Notes: a model not told the origin generated them from the letters alone. A DNA stretch of 64,000 nucleotides from Neorhizobium alkalisoli (GCF_002968635.1 NZ_PVBN01000007.1:186001-250000), one strand, 5' to 3'. Counted from the first letter of the stretch, positions 17,255 to 26,172 are shown. Program-made: numbers and translations.

Positions 17255-17285
17255 TGCCGCGGGAAACGCAACGCGCCCCGCGGCA
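17255..17285 (-). terminator. Intercistronic stem-loop between dppA and dppB
   Basis: On the minus strand TGCCGCGGG pairs perfectly with CCCGCGGCA across a 13-base loop and is followed by TTTTCTTAT. It is shaped like an intrinsic terminator but lies inside the operon, so it is more likely an attenuator or 3' mRNA stabiliser that lets dppA be made in excess, as is common for binding-protein genes. Confidence 0.7.
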
Positions 17286-17306
17286 AAAACATTGTGAGCC
17301 GCTAAA

Positions 17307-18902
17307 TTACTCGGTGATATCGACGGCTTCGAAGGTGAAGTCGCCGAGCGGGCTCTGGGTGAAGCCCGTCACGCCCTTGCGCATCGGAACGATGGAGAGG
17401 GAGTGATCGAGAGTGGCCCAGGGAGCTTCCTTCTTGAAGATCACTTGTGCCTGCTCATAGAGCTTCGTGCGTTCCTCGTCGTTGGATGTGACCTTGGCTT
17501 TCTTCACGAGTGCGTCGAACTCCTTGTTGCACCACTGAGCGCGGTTGTTGCCGCCCACGGCATTGCAGCCGAGCAGGGTGTCGAGGAAGTTGTCCGGGTC
17601 GCCGTTGTCGCCGGTCCAGCCGAGAATGACGGCGCCGTCACGGTCCTTGGCCTTGGAGCGATCGAGATATTCGGCCCATTCATACGAAACGATCTCGACC
17701 TTGACGCCGATCTTGGCGAAATCGTCCTGCATGATTTCAGCCGCGCGGCGGGCGTTCAGCATGTACGGACGCGAAACCGGCATCGCCCACAGCTTCATCG
17801 AAAGATCCTTGACGCCGGCGTCGGCGAGCATCTTCTTTGCAGCGTCGAGGTCATAGGCGTCGTCCTGGGTGGCCTCGTTGTAGGACCACATGGTCGGCGG
17901 GATCGGGTTTTTCGCGGGGGTCGCCATGCCCTGGAAGACGGCATCAACGATCGCCTTCTTGTTGATCGCCTTGTTCAGCGCCTTACGGACCTCGAGCTTG
18001 TCAAACGGAGCCTGGGTCGTGTTGTAGGCGAGATAGGCGACGTTCAGGCCTTCCTGCTCCAGAATCGTGAGGTTCGGATTGGACTTCATCGACTGAACAT
18101 CGGCTGCGTTCGGATACGGCATGAGGTGGCATTCGCCAGCCTGCAGCTTCTGGTAGCGAACGGCTGCGTCGGTGGTGATTGCGAAGACCAGATCGTCGAT
18201 CTTCGGAGCCGGACCCCAGTAGTCGGCATTCTTCTTGTAACGGATAACCGCATCCTGCTGATAGCCGACGAACGTGAACGGACCGGTGCCAACCGGCATC
18301 TGGTTCAGTTGTTCCTTCTTGCCGGCCTTGTCGAGGCTGTCGGCATATTCCTTCGACATGATCGATGCGAAAGGCATGGCGAGGTTGGCGAGGAACGGCG
18401 CTTCCGGTTTGTTCAGCGTGATCTTGACGGTGAGGTCATCGACCTTTTCGATCGACTTGATGAGTTCCGGGAAGCCCATGCCGGCTGCATATTCCCAGGC
18501 GGCACCCGGGATGTACTGGTTCCAGGCGTTTTTCGTGTCAATCTGGCGGCCGATCGAGAAGACAACGTCGTCGGCATTCAGGTTACGGCTCGGGGTGAAG
18601 AAGTCGGTGGTCTGGAACTTCACATTCGGGCGAAGCTTGAAGGTGTAGACCGTGCCGTCCTTGGAAATTTCCCAGCTCTCGGCGAGGCCTGGCTCCGGCT
18701 GTGTGGTGCCGGGTTTGAACTCGAGAAGGCGGTTGTAGATCGGATGAGCGGACGCGTCGAAGGTGGTGCCGGCCGTGTAGATGCCGGGGTCGAAACCTTC
18801 CGGGGAACCTTCCGAGCAGTAAACGAAGGTCTTGGCGCTTGCCGCGCCCGCGAAGAAGGTCGCCGACAGCAGCGCCGCGGCAAGGGTCAATTTGTATTTC
18901 AT
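17307..18902 (-). CDS. dppA: Periplasmic peptide-binding protein DppA-type (SBP family 5)
   Basis: The 531-residue solute-binding protein has a Sec signal peptide (MKYKLTLAAALLSATFFAGAASA, cleavage near residue 23). The mature start KTFVYCSEGSPEGFDPGIYTAGTT is the classic start of DppA-like proteins. The pattern LAESWEISKDGTVYTFKLR marks SBP family 5. I chose the ATG at 18902, preceded by AGGGAGAGACTATC, because it gives an intact signal peptide; an in-frame upstream GTG or ATG would bury it. It captures peptides in the periplasm for DppBCDF. The gene heads the operon and is separated from dppB by 159 bp that include a stem-loop. Ligand type is inferred from family. Confidence 0.9.
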   Translation of the reverse strand: MKYKLTLAAALLSATFFAGAASAKTFVYCSEGSPEGFDPGIYTAGTTFDASAHPIYNRLLEFKPGTTQPEPGLAESWEISKDGTVYTFKLRPNVKFQTTDFFTPSRNLNADDVVFSIGRQIDTKNAWNQYIPGAAWEYAAGMGFPELIKSIEKVDDLTVKITLNKPEAPFLANLAMPFASIMSKEYADSLDKAGKKEQLNQMPVGTGPFTFVGYQQDAVIRYKKNADYWGPAPKIDDLVFAITTDAAVRYQKLQAGECHLMPYPNAADVQSMKSNPNLTILEQEGLNVAYLAYNTTQAPFDKLEVRKALNKAINKKAIVDAVFQGMATPAKNPIPPTMWSYNEATQDDAYDLDAAKKMLADAGVKDLSMKLWAMPVSRPYMLNARRAAEIMQDDFAKIGVKVEIVSYEWAEYLDRSKAKDRDGAVILGWTGDNGDPDNFLDTLLGCNAVGGNNRAQWCNKEFDALVKKAKVTSNDEERTKLYEQAQVIFKKEAPWATLDHSLSIVPMRKGVTGFTQSPLGDFTFEAVDITE

Positions 18903-19417
18903 GATAGTCTCTCCCTTGTGACCTGTGGCCCCTTTGCGGCCCAGGTGATCTGTCATTGAACTAGATGCGCAACGGTGCGCTTCAAGCTTGATATTCTTGT
19001 TATCTACCTCCCGGTCGGCGAATTGGACCCTCGTGTGCTTCGATTGTTCCTTCTGGCGGATGTCATTTTACGTCCACGTAATTCCAGAGCGCCAGATTTT
19101 CGCACGGCTATGGCTCCGTTTATTTTCGTGGCGATAGCATTTCTTAGAAAATTTTCCGCAAGTTCGACACAATCCCCATGTGTTCTTACCATTTTTGGCT
19201 CGATCTTTAGATTCTCGACCGGCAACGGCGCGGGAGCATAGCGATTATCATTCTGTTGTCGAGATGCGAAAATTCGCCTTTTCGGTCACTTTTTCATTTC
19301 AGACGTGTGATCCCTCACGAGTGCTGCTTTTTGCTGCGTTGCCGCATTGCCATGGGCCGAGAATGGAGTACGGTTCGGCGCTCCAATCAGCATTACTTGC
19401 ATCGAGGCAGTGGTTTC
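18903..19417. other. Divergent promoter region between dppA and the M20 amidohydrolase gene
   Basis: This AT-richer 515-bp region separates two divergent transcription units. No open frame in it looks protein-coding. It must hold the promoters for dppA (leftward) and for the amidohydrolase (rightward), but I could not assign convincing -35/-10 pairs. A stretch near 19130-19160 (TAGCATTTCTTAGAAAATTT) is the most AT-rich part. Confidence 0.5.
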
Positions 19418-20851
19418 ATGAGGACAGGCAATTCCAATCTCCCGCTCATCTGGGATGTTATCGACCGCAAGACGGAGGTTTTCACCGAGTTGTCGGACCG
19501 GGTCTGGGAGACGCCTGAGACCTGCTACATGGAGAAGCTGTCCGCTGCGGCGCATCGGGAAATGCTCGAAGCTCAGGGTTTCGCCATTACCGAAAACGTG
19601 GCCGACATACCGACAGCACTGATCGGAGAAGCGGGTGAAGGTGGCCCGATCATCGCCTTTCTCGGTGAATATGACGCACTGGCGGGACTGAGCCAGAAGG
19701 CGGGGCTTGCCAGTCACGAACCGATCGTCGCCGGCGCAAATGGGCATGGCTGCGGCCATAACCTTCTCGGATCCGCCTCGCTTCTTGCGGCGACGGCGCT
19801 CAAGGACTGGCTGGAGGAGACCGGAACGCCCGGCCGCGTGCGCTACTACGGCTGCCCTGCGGAAGAAGGCGGTGCGGCCAAGGCTTTCATGGTTCGTGCC
19901 GGCGCCTTCGAGGATGTGGATATCGCGATCAGCTGGCACCCCAGCAACTTTGCGGGGGTGCAGCGCGAGACTTCGCTTGCCAATTGCCGCATCGATTTCA
20001 GCTTTACCGGACGCGCGGCTCACGCCGCTGCCGTGCCGGAGCTTGGCCGTAGCGCTCTCGACGCGGTGGAATTGATGAATGTCGGCATCAACTATATGCG
20101 TGAACACATGCCGTCCGATTGCCGCATTCATTATGCGGTCCTCGATGCCGGCGGCATTTCGCCCAACGTGGTGCAGGCCTATGCCAAGGTTCGTTATGTC
20201 GTCCGCGCGCCGGAACTGCCCGGCCTCCTCTCGCTGATCGAGCGTGTGAAGAAAGTTGCAGAAGGTGCGGCCTTGATGACCGAAACGAAGGTCGAGAGCA
20301 CCATCCTTGCGGGTGTATCCAACCTTATCGTCAACGCCCCCTTGATGGACGTGATGCAGGACGTGTGGGACAGCATCGGTCCGCCGCCCTTCGAAGAGGA
20401 GGATCGGGCGTTCGCGGAAAAAATCCGCGCAACATTGACCCCGCAGGACATTTCGGCGAGCTGGAACCAGGAGCGGCTGGAGGAGCGGGACGTCCCGCTT
20501 GCGGATTTCATCCTGCCGCCGCACAACGAAAATCGACAGATGGGCGGTTCTACGGATGTCGGCGACGTCAGCTGGGTCGTGCCGACCGTGCAGGCTTATG
20601 GCGCCACGCTTGCCGTCGGCACGCAGCTTCATACATGGCAGGTCGTTGCGCAGGGTAAGAGCCCTCTTGCGCATAAAGGCATGATCTCCGCGGCCAAGGC
20701 CATGGCTGCGACCGGTCTTGCCGCAATTGAGAGCGAGCAGCTCCGCGAGGCCGCCTGGGCCGACTTGAAGAAACGCCGCAAGGGACAGGTTTATACGAGC
20801 CCCATTCCGCCCGGTGCCGAACCGCCAGTCGCGGCGATGACGGTGAAATAG
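19418..20851 (+). CDS. M20-family amidohydrolase, AbgB-like (p-aminobenzoyl-glutamate hydrolase subunit B type)
   Basis: The 477-residue metallopeptidase-fold hydrolase has the M20D metal-binding motifs: FLGEYDAL, GHGCGHNLLG and GCPAEEGGAA. A lid/dimerisation domain with GRAAHAAAVPELGRSALD follows. These features and the overall order match AbgB and related amidohydrolases that cleave N-acyl or peptide bonds of aromatic amides. The start at 19418 is preceded by GAGGCAG at a good distance; an in-frame upstream extension of 54 residues is cysteine- and arginine-rich and not family-like. It is divergent from dppA and followed by an aminotransferase gene, so it may process an imported peptide-like substrate. 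No AbgA partner is visible. Precise substrate unknown. Confidence 0.8.
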   Translation: MRTGNSNLPLIWDVIDRKTEVFTELSDRVWETPETCYMEKLSAAAHREMLEAQGFAITENVADIPTALIGEAGEGGPIIAFLGEYDALAGLSQKAGLASHEPIVAGANGHGCGHNLLGSASLLAATALKDWLEETGTPGRVRYYGCPAEEGGAAKAFMVRAGAFEDVDIAISWHPSNFAGVQRETSLANCRIDFSFTGRAAHAAAVPELGRSALDAVELMNVGINYMREHMPSDCRIHYAVLDAGGISPNVVQAYAKVRYVVRAPELPGLLSLIERVKKVAEGAALMTETKVESTILAGVSNLIVNAPLMDVMQDVWDSIGPPPFEEEDRAFAEKIRATLTPQDISASWNQERLEERDVPLADFILPPHNENRQMGGSTDVGDVSWVVPTVQAYGATLAVGTQLHTWQVVAQGKSPLAHKGMISAAKAMAATGLAAIESEQLREAAWADLKKRRKGQVYTSPIPPGAEPPVAAMTVK

Positions 20852-20985
20852 CCAAATCCGTTGATCGAACCGTCAATTCTTTTGACGATTCGATGGGGCT
20901 GAAAACGGCAATTGGGGCTGTCCAATGCCGCGCTTTGCTCCTATGAAAATCCATCTATCGTGGCATGTCTCAGAGGAGGTCCCCC

Positions 20986-22341
20986 GTGACTATTCAGCCG
21001 AACTCCATCGAAGCCCGGGACAAGGCTTATCACCTTCACTCCTATACCAATGCCCGTGCTTTGGAACGGGACGGTTCCGTGGTGATGGATCGCGGCGAAG
21101 GCATCTACGTCTACGACAACAACGACAAGAAATACATCGAAGCGATGGCAGGGCTTTGGAGCGTCGCCGTCGGTTTCGGCGAGAACCGTCTCGTTGAAGC
21201 GGCCACAAGGCAGATGGCAAAATTGCCTTACTATCATACCTTTACCGCCCGCAGCCACGGCCCCTCCATCGAGCTCGCCGAAAAGCTGATCCAGATGGCG
21301 CCGGTGCCGATGTCGAAGGCTTACTTCACCAATTCCGGTTCGGAGGCCAACGATACCGCGGTCAAGATGGTCTGGTATCGCTCCAATGCGCTCGGCAAGC
21401 CGGAAAAGAAGAAGATCATTTCCCGCATCAAGGGCTATCACGGGGTGACGATCGCAGCCGCGAGCCTGACCGGCCTGCCGAACAACCATCGCTCCTTCGA
21501 CCTGCCATTGCCGGGGATTTTCCACACGACCTGCCCGCACTATCGCGCCTTCAAACAGGAAGGCGAGACCGAAGCAGCGTTCGTAGAGCGCTGTGCAAAG
21601 GACCTCGAAGACCTGATCCTCAAGGAGGGTCCGGAAACGGTGGCGGCCTTTATCGGAGAGCCGGTCATGGGTGCCGGCGGCGTCATCGTGCCGCTTGCCG
21701 GTTATTGGGAAGCCATTCAGAAGGTGCTGAAAAAATACGACATTCTCTTTATCGCCGATGAGGTGATCTGCGGTTTTGGCCGGACCGGCGAGATGTTCGG
21801 CACGACGACCTATGCGCTTCAGCCGGACATCATGACGCTGTCCAAGCAGATTTCCTCGTCCTACCAACCTATTTCGGCCCTGCTGATCAACGAGAACGTC
21901 TATCAGCCGCTCGCCGACGAATCGGCGAAGATCGGCACCTTCGGTCATGGGGTAACCGCTGCGGGGCATCCGGTGGCGGCAGCCGTGGCGCTGGAAAACA
22001 TAGCGATCATCGAGGAACGTGATCTTGTCGGCAACGTGCGGACGCTGGCGCCGAAGTTCCAGAGCCGTCTGAAGGCGCTTGAAGGTCATCCGCTGGCCAT
22101 CGAAGCTCGCGGCGTCGGGCTGATCGGTGCATTGGAGCTGAAACCGCGTGATGGTTTTGCGGCCGGGCAGCTTGGTCCGAAGCTGTTTTCCATCATGGTT
22201 GAAAAAGGTCTTATTTCTCGCGCGATCGGGGATTCCATGGCGCTCTGCCCGCCCATGATCGTCAACGAGGAACAGGTGGATGCTATTTTCGATACCTTTG
22301 AAGCTTCGCTCGACGTGTTCCAGAAACAGCTAGTGGCCTGA
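20986..22341 (+). CDS. Class III PLP-dependent aminotransferase (omega-amino acid / pyruvate type)
   Basis: The 451-residue enzyme contains the class III fold. FTNSGSEANDTAVKM binds the cofactor phosphate, the aspartate lies in FIADEVICGFGRTG, and the PLP lysine is Lys287 in TLSKQISSSYQPISA. The style of the lysine motif is that of omega-amino acid:pyruvate and putrescine or GABA:pyruvate transaminases. I chose the GTG at 20986 because AGGAGG lies just upstream at proper spacing; an ATG 21 bp earlier would contain that site inside the gene. It lies 134 bp after the amidohydrolase gene on the same strand and may act on an amine or amino acid released by it. Substrate unknown. Confidence 0.85.
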   Translation: MTIQPNSIEARDKAYHLHSYTNARALERDGSVVMDRGEGIYVYDNNDKKYIEAMAGLWSVAVGFGENRLVEAATRQMAKLPYYHTFTARSHGPSIELAEKLIQMAPVPMSKAYFTNSGSEANDTAVKMVWYRSNALGKPEKKKIISRIKGYHGVTIAAASLTGLPNNHRSFDLPLPGIFHTTCPHYRAFKQEGETEAAFVERCAKDLEDLILKEGPETVAAFIGEPVMGAGGVIVPLAGYWEAIQKVLKKYDILFIADEVICGFGRTGEMFGTTTYALQPDIMTLSKQISSSYQPISALLINENVYQPLADESAKIGTFGHGVTAAGHPVAAAVALENIAIIEERDLVGNVRTLAPKFQSRLKALEGHPLAIEARGVGLIGALELKPRDGFAAGQLGPKLFSIMVEKGLISRAIGDSMALCPPMIVNEEQVDAIFDTFEASLDVFQKQLVA

Positions 22342-22347
22342 TATTGC

Positions 22348-22376
22348 GCCGGATCTGGGTAACCTATTGATCCGGC
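22348..22376. terminator. Dyad after aminotransferase gene
   Basis: GCCGGATC at 22348-22355 pairs perfectly with GATCCGGC at 22369-22376 across 13 bases, 7 bp after the aminotransferase stop. No T tract follows, so it may be a weak or Rho-assisted terminator. Confidence 0.4.
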
Positions 22377-22415
22377 TCCGATTGCGGAAAACACTAGCGC
22401 CCCTATATTGGCGTT

Positions 22416-23876
22416 ATGCTTGATCTCGCCGAGGGCTACTGGCCGCACATTCTGTTCATTGCATCGGTCCTGGCGGGGGCTGCGGCGGCAATTCATGCTG
22501 CCATGACGAAGGAAGAAGTACGTTCGGCCGTGGGTTGGGTCGGCGTTATCATGCTTTCCCCCATCATCGGCGCCCTGCTTTACCTGATTGCCGGCGTCAA
22601 CCGCATTCGACGCTCCGTCATCAGCGATCGCCGCGCGCTGCTTCAGGGGGAGATCCGTGCCCATTTCGCTTCCTATGATGCTACGGATGACCTCATAGCC
22701 GACGGGTTTGGCCGTCGGTTCGTGGCCATGAAGACGCTCGGCGATCGCGTGACGCATCACCGTCTGACGACCAGCAACGTGATCATTGCGCTCGACACCG
22801 GCGACGATGCCTATGGAGCAATGCTCAATGCCATCGACGGCGCGCAGCGTAGCATCATCCTCGAAACCTACATCTTCGATCGCGACAGGGTCGGCGACCG
22901 TTTCGCCGGCGCATTGATCGCGGCCGTTGGGCGTGGCGTCGAAGTCCGCGTCCTCATTGATGCGGTCGGCGCGCGCTATTCTGTCCCGAGCGTTCTCGGC
23001 AGGCTGCGTGATGGGGGCGTTACCGTCGACGTCTTCAATGGCAACGTCATCATGGGACTCCGGTTGCCCTATGCCAATCTCAGAACCCACCGGAAAATTC
23101 TGGTGATCGATGGGAGGATCGCCTTTACCGGCGGTATGAATATCCGTGAAGGCTTTTCAAGCGAATTCAGCGGCGACATGTGCTCCTTCGATACGCATTT
23201 CCGGATCACAGGCCCTGTCGTGGCCGATCTCTTCGCGATTGCGGCTGCCGATTGGAGGTTCGCCACGGACGAGACGTTGGACGACGAGGCCTGGGCTCTC
23301 GATCCACCGGAGACGGAGCCAGGAAACGCTGTCTTTATGCGAGCGGTATCATCCGGTCCCGACCGCAGTGTGGAGACGAACCACAAAGTGCTGATGGGCG
23401 CCTTCTCCGTGGCGCGTTCCTCCATCCGTATTGTCTCGCCTTATTTTTTGCCGGATCGAGAGCTGATCACCGCGTTGGTCACTGCGGCGCGACGAGGTGT
23501 AAAGGTCGATATCGTCGTACCCACTTCCAACAATCTCGTTCTGGTCGACCGGGCGATGACTGCGCAATTCGACCAGATGTTGAAAAACCATTGTCGGATC
23601 TGGCGGGCTTCCGGCCCCTTCGACCACTCGAAACTGATGGCAATCGACGGACGGTGGGGCTATGTCGGCTCGTCCAATCTCGATCCCCGGTCCCTTCGTC
23701 TCAATTTCGAGGTGGATCTCGAAGTTCTGGACTGCGCGTTTGTGGAAGCTCTGGAGCGAAGGATCGATCTAGCGATTTCCTCCGCAACTGAAGTGACGCT
23801 TGAGGCGTTGATGGCAAGACCCTTTGCGGTACGTCTCATCGAGCGCGTGCTGTGGCTCGGTTCACCCTATCTGTGA
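22416..23876 (+). CDS. cls: Cardiolipin synthase-type phospholipase D family protein
   Basis: The 486-residue protein has two N-terminal membrane helices (about residues 8-28 and 38-60, the latter in VGVIMLSPIIGALLYLIAGV). Two HKD (HxKxxxxD) catalytic motifs follow, at His225 (HRKILVIDG, then GGMN) and His404 (HSKLMAIDG, then GSSNLDPRS). This order and length match bacterial cardiolipin synthases, which join two phosphatidylglycerol molecules or exchange headgroups at the inner membrane. The family is well known in rhizobia. The next gene, 72 bp downstream, encodes an EEP-family phosphatase/nuclease, a frequent neighbour of cls genes. Both motifs are complete, so activity is expected. Confidence 0.88.
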   Translation: MLDLAEGYWPHILFIASVLAGAAAAIHAAMTKEEVRSAVGWVGVIMLSPIIGALLYLIAGVNRIRRSVISDRRALLQGEIRAHFASYDATDDLIADGFGRRFVAMKTLGDRVTHHRLTTSNVIIALDTGDDAYGAMLNAIDGAQRSIILETYIFDRDRVGDRFAGALIAAVGRGVEVRVLIDAVGARYSVPSVLGRLRDGGVTVDVFNGNVIMGLRLPYANLRTHRKILVIDGRIAFTGGMNIREGFSSEFSGDMCSFDTHFRITGPVVADLFAIAAADWRFATDETLDDEAWALDPPETEPGNAVFMRAVSSGPDRSVETNHKVLMGAFSVARSSIRIVSPYFLPDRELITALVTAARRGVKVDIVVPTSNNLVLVDRAMTAQFDQMLKNHCRIWRASGPFDHSKLMAIDGRWGYVGSSNLDPRSLRLNFEVDLEVLDCAFVEALERRIDLAISSATEVTLEALMARPFAVRLIERVLWLGSPYL

Positions 23877-23948
23877 CGGAACTGGAAATGCTGGATCGAT
23901 GAGCGGATTGCCGTATAATCCACCCCTCTGCGAATAACCTTCGGAACC

Positions 23949-24779
23949 ATGCGGGAAAAGCGCACAAATCTCCCCATAAACATCCTGGCATCAATCCGCG
24001 CCCGCAAGGACCGCGGAGCCGGGGTCCATGCACCGCATGACCGAGCCAAGGGCATGCTGGTTGCCTCCTACAACGTGCATAAATGCGTGGGCATCGACGG
24101 AAAGTTCGATCCGGCTCGAACCAGCCATGTCATCCGCGAGATCGGTGCCGACGTGATCGCGCTTCAGGAAGCCGATACCCGCTTCGGCGAACGGCGCGGG
24201 CTGCTTGACCTCGCCTGGATGGAGCGTGAAACCGGGCTCTTCCCTGTTCCGATCAGCGGCGTTGCCAAGGCGCATGGCTGGCACGGCAACGTCGTCTTCT
24301 TTCGCGAAGGGCTGGTGCGCGACGTACATCAGGTCAAATTGCCGGGGCTCGAGCCCCGAGGGGCCCTCATCACCGAACTGGAATTGAAGGACGGCAGTGC
24401 GTTCCGCATCATCGCCGCCCATCTCGGGCTTCTCAACCGCTCCCGGCACCAGCAGGCCCGCGTCATCATCGACATCCTGCGATCGCGTGACGAACAGCCG
24501 ACCGTGCTGATGGGCGATCTCAACGAATGGCGGCTTGGAGACCGGTCCTCCCTGAACACACTTGCAAGCGTCTTCGGCCTGCCGGCGGCAGTGCCGAGCT
24601 TCCCCTCGCGTCTGCCGGTACTGGCACTTGATCGGATCATGGCGAACCGGCCGGGACTGCTGGAAACAGTGGAGACCCACGATACTCCGCTCGCAAGACT
24701 TGCCTCCGACCACCTGCCGATCAAGGCGGTGCTGAAGTTGGGCATGCTGCCTACCAGAGAGCAAGCGGAAGCCGGCTGA
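23949..24779 (+). CDS. Endonuclease/exonuclease/phosphatase (EEP) family protein
   Basis: The 276-residue protein has the EEP core: SYNVHKCVGIDG (Asn binding), ALQEADTRF (metal-binding Glu), AAHLGLLNRSRHQQA, LMGDLNEW (Asp/Asn pair) and ASDHLPIKAVL (catalytic Asp-His) at the end. Members hydrolyse phosphodiester bonds of nucleic acids, lipids or inositol phosphates; the sequence alone does not show which. Its position right after the cardiolipin synthase gene suggests a phospholipid-related role, and EEP proteins of this type often accompany cls. The first 35 residues lack family similarity, so a downstream ATG at 24054 (MLVASYNVHKC) is a possible alternative start. Confidence 0.8.
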   Translation: MREKRTNLPINILASIRARKDRGAGVHAPHDRAKGMLVASYNVHKCVGIDGKFDPARTSHVIREIGADVIALQEADTRFGERRGLLDLAWMERETGLFPVPISGVAKAHGWHGNVVFFREGLVRDVHQVKLPGLEPRGALITELELKDGSAFRIIAAHLGLLNRSRHQQARVIIDILRSRDEQPTVLMGDLNEWRLGDRSSLNTLASVFGLPAAVPSFPSRLPVLALDRIMANRPGLLETVETHDTPLARLASDHLPIKAVLKLGMLPTREQAEAG

Positions 24780-24858
24780 CATGTTCTACGGTCTTTACCG
24801 CGAGACGAAGCGCCGATAGGCTGCCGGCACCTGCTTCGTCTTTCCTTGGAATTTCCAC

Positions 24859-25842
24859 ATGACCGATATCAGCATGATCGAAGCCGCGCGGGCCCGGTTG
24901 GATGGGCACGTGCGCCGCACGCCGTTGCTGTCTTCTCCGTTTCTCGACGAGATTGCGGGGCGACGCATATTCGTGAAGCCGGAATGTCTGCAGCACACGG
25001 GTTCCTTCAAGTTTCGAGGGGCCTGGTCGGCGATATCGGCTCTAGCCCCCGATGTACGTGCCAAAGGCGTTATCGCATTCTCTTCCGGCAATCATGCACA
25101 AGGCGTGGCGCTGGCGGCGAAGATACACGGCATCCCGAGCGTCATCGTCATGCCCTCCGATGCCCCGCGCATCAAGATCGACAACACCCGCGCCTATGGC
25201 GCCGAGGTCGTGCTCTATGATCGCGCCAACGAGGATCGCGATGTTATCGGCGCGCGGCTGTCGCGGGAGCGCCAGCTCACCCTCATCAAGCCGTTCGACG
25301 AGCCGCTGGTGATCGCTGGGCAGGGCACTGCCGGATTGGAGATCGCCGAGCAGGCCAAAGAACTCGGCATCGAGAAGGCCGATGTGCTGGTGCCGACCGG
25401 CGGTGGCGGGTTCATTTCGGGTATTTCCTTGGCCTTGAATGCGAAAGCGCCGGATTTCGTGGTGCATCCGTGCGAGCCGGAAGGTTTCGACGATGTCGCA
25501 CGTTCCCTGGTGTCCGGGAGGATTGAACGTAATTCCGCCCAGTCGGGCTCGCTCTGCGACGCAATCATCACACCACAGCCGGGTGCGATCACATTCCCAA
25601 TCATGTCGCGGCTTTGTGGTCCGGGGCTCGTCGTGCCGGAAAGTGAAGCGCTTCACGCGGTGGCACTCGCCTTCAACCGTCTGAAGATCGTCGTGGAACC
25701 AGGTGGTGCCGTGGCTTTGGCCGCGGCTCTTTTCCATGCCGAAACGCTAGGTGAAACGGTGATAGCTGTTTGCTCGGGCGGGAATATCGACCCCGATGTC
25801 TTCCGGTTGGCCCTCGACCAGAGCGCTATTGAGAAGCGATAG
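24859..25842 (+). CDS. Threonine/serine dehydratase-like PLP enzyme (catabolic type)
   Basis: The 327-residue fold-type II PLP enzyme has the cofactor lysine Lys51 in GSFKFRGAWSAI, the SSGNHAQGVALAA motif, the phosphate-binding loop PTGGGGFISG, and a C-terminal VCSGGNID. This matches threonine/serine ammonia-lyases, which convert threonine to 2-oxobutyrate and ammonia. There is no C-terminal ACT domain, so it resembles the catabolic or single-domain enzymes rather than feedback-regulated IlvA. A hydroxyaspartate dehydratase or serine racemase-like activity cannot be excluded, since these share all visible motifs. It follows the EEP gene by 79 bp and could be a separate transcript. Confidence 0.8.
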   Translation: MTDISMIEAARARLDGHVRRTPLLSSPFLDEIAGRRIFVKPECLQHTGSFKFRGAWSAISALAPDVRAKGVIAFSSGNHAQGVALAAKIHGIPSVIVMPSDAPRIKIDNTRAYGAEVVLYDRANEDRDVIGARLSRERQLTLIKPFDEPLVIAGQGTAGLEIAEQAKELGIEKADVLVPTGGGGFISGISLALNAKAPDFVVHPCEPEGFDDVARSLVSGRIERNSAQSGSLCDAIITPQPGAITFPIMSRLCGPGLVVPESEALHAVALAFNRLKIVVEPGGAVALAAALFHAETLGETVIAVCSGGNIDPDVFRLALDQSAIEKR

Positions 25843-25930
25843 GAGGCTTGGGAAATAACAAACCGTTAACTCCCAGGAATGGCCATTAAGAAAAAACGAT
25901 TTTCTACGGAACGTATGGCTGCGTGAAACA

Positions 25931-25957
25931 TTATCTCTATCGGGTTTATCGAGATAA
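25931..25957. promoter_or_regulatory. Dyad (possible operator or leader hairpin) upstream of the 44-residue gene
   Basis: TTATCTC at 25931-25937 pairs exactly with GAGATAA at 25951-25957, separated by 13 bases, about 55 bp before the start codon at 26011. A GGAAC at 25908-25912 lies 16 bases before CATT, one mismatch from the EcfG-type -10 box CGTT, so the promoter type is uncertain. Confidence 0.35.
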
Positions 25958-26010
25958 GATAGCATATGGTAACGCTCGCAAAGGGCGGCACCAGAGCCCG
26001 GGAGGCATCC

Positions 26011-26145
26011 ATGCGCCAGCTACAGCATCAGACACGGTCTTTTCCCGTTCGCAGCGTTAGCAAATGGCAGTGGGCGGCCAATACCGCCCTGGTCTCGGCA
26101 TCCTTCATTTTCGTGGGCGCCGTAGTGCTCGGGCTTTTTCCGTAA
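26011..26145 (+). CDS. Small single-span membrane protein (44 residues), hypothetical
   Basis: An ATG at 26011 with GGGAGGCATCC directly upstream opens a 45-codon frame. Its product begins MRQLQHQTRSFPVRSVSKWQ and ends FIFVGAVVLGLFP. The first half is polar and positively charged; residues 22-43 (AANTALVSASFIFVGAVVLG) form one predicted membrane helix, giving an N-in or tail-anchored small protein. It is flanked by a dyad upstream and by a strong intrinsic terminator 28 bp downstream, so it is probably its own monocistronic unit. I do not recognise a family. Good ribosome-binding site, hydrophobic pattern and terminator together support it as a real gene. Function is unknown. Confidence 0.65.
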   Translation: MRQLQHQTRSFPVRSVSKWQWAANTALVSASFIFVGAVVLGLFP

Positions 26146-26172
26146 GCTTCCGGTCCTCCCAAGACCGCACGG

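Noticed and set aside
17403-18959. 518-codon open frame antisense to dppA
   Set aside because: It mirrors the codon bias of dppA and has no recognisable domain.
18975-19241. 88-codon frame between dppA and the M20 gene
   Set aside because: It has no ribosome-binding site and a composition unlike neighbouring genes. The region is better read as a divergent promoter.
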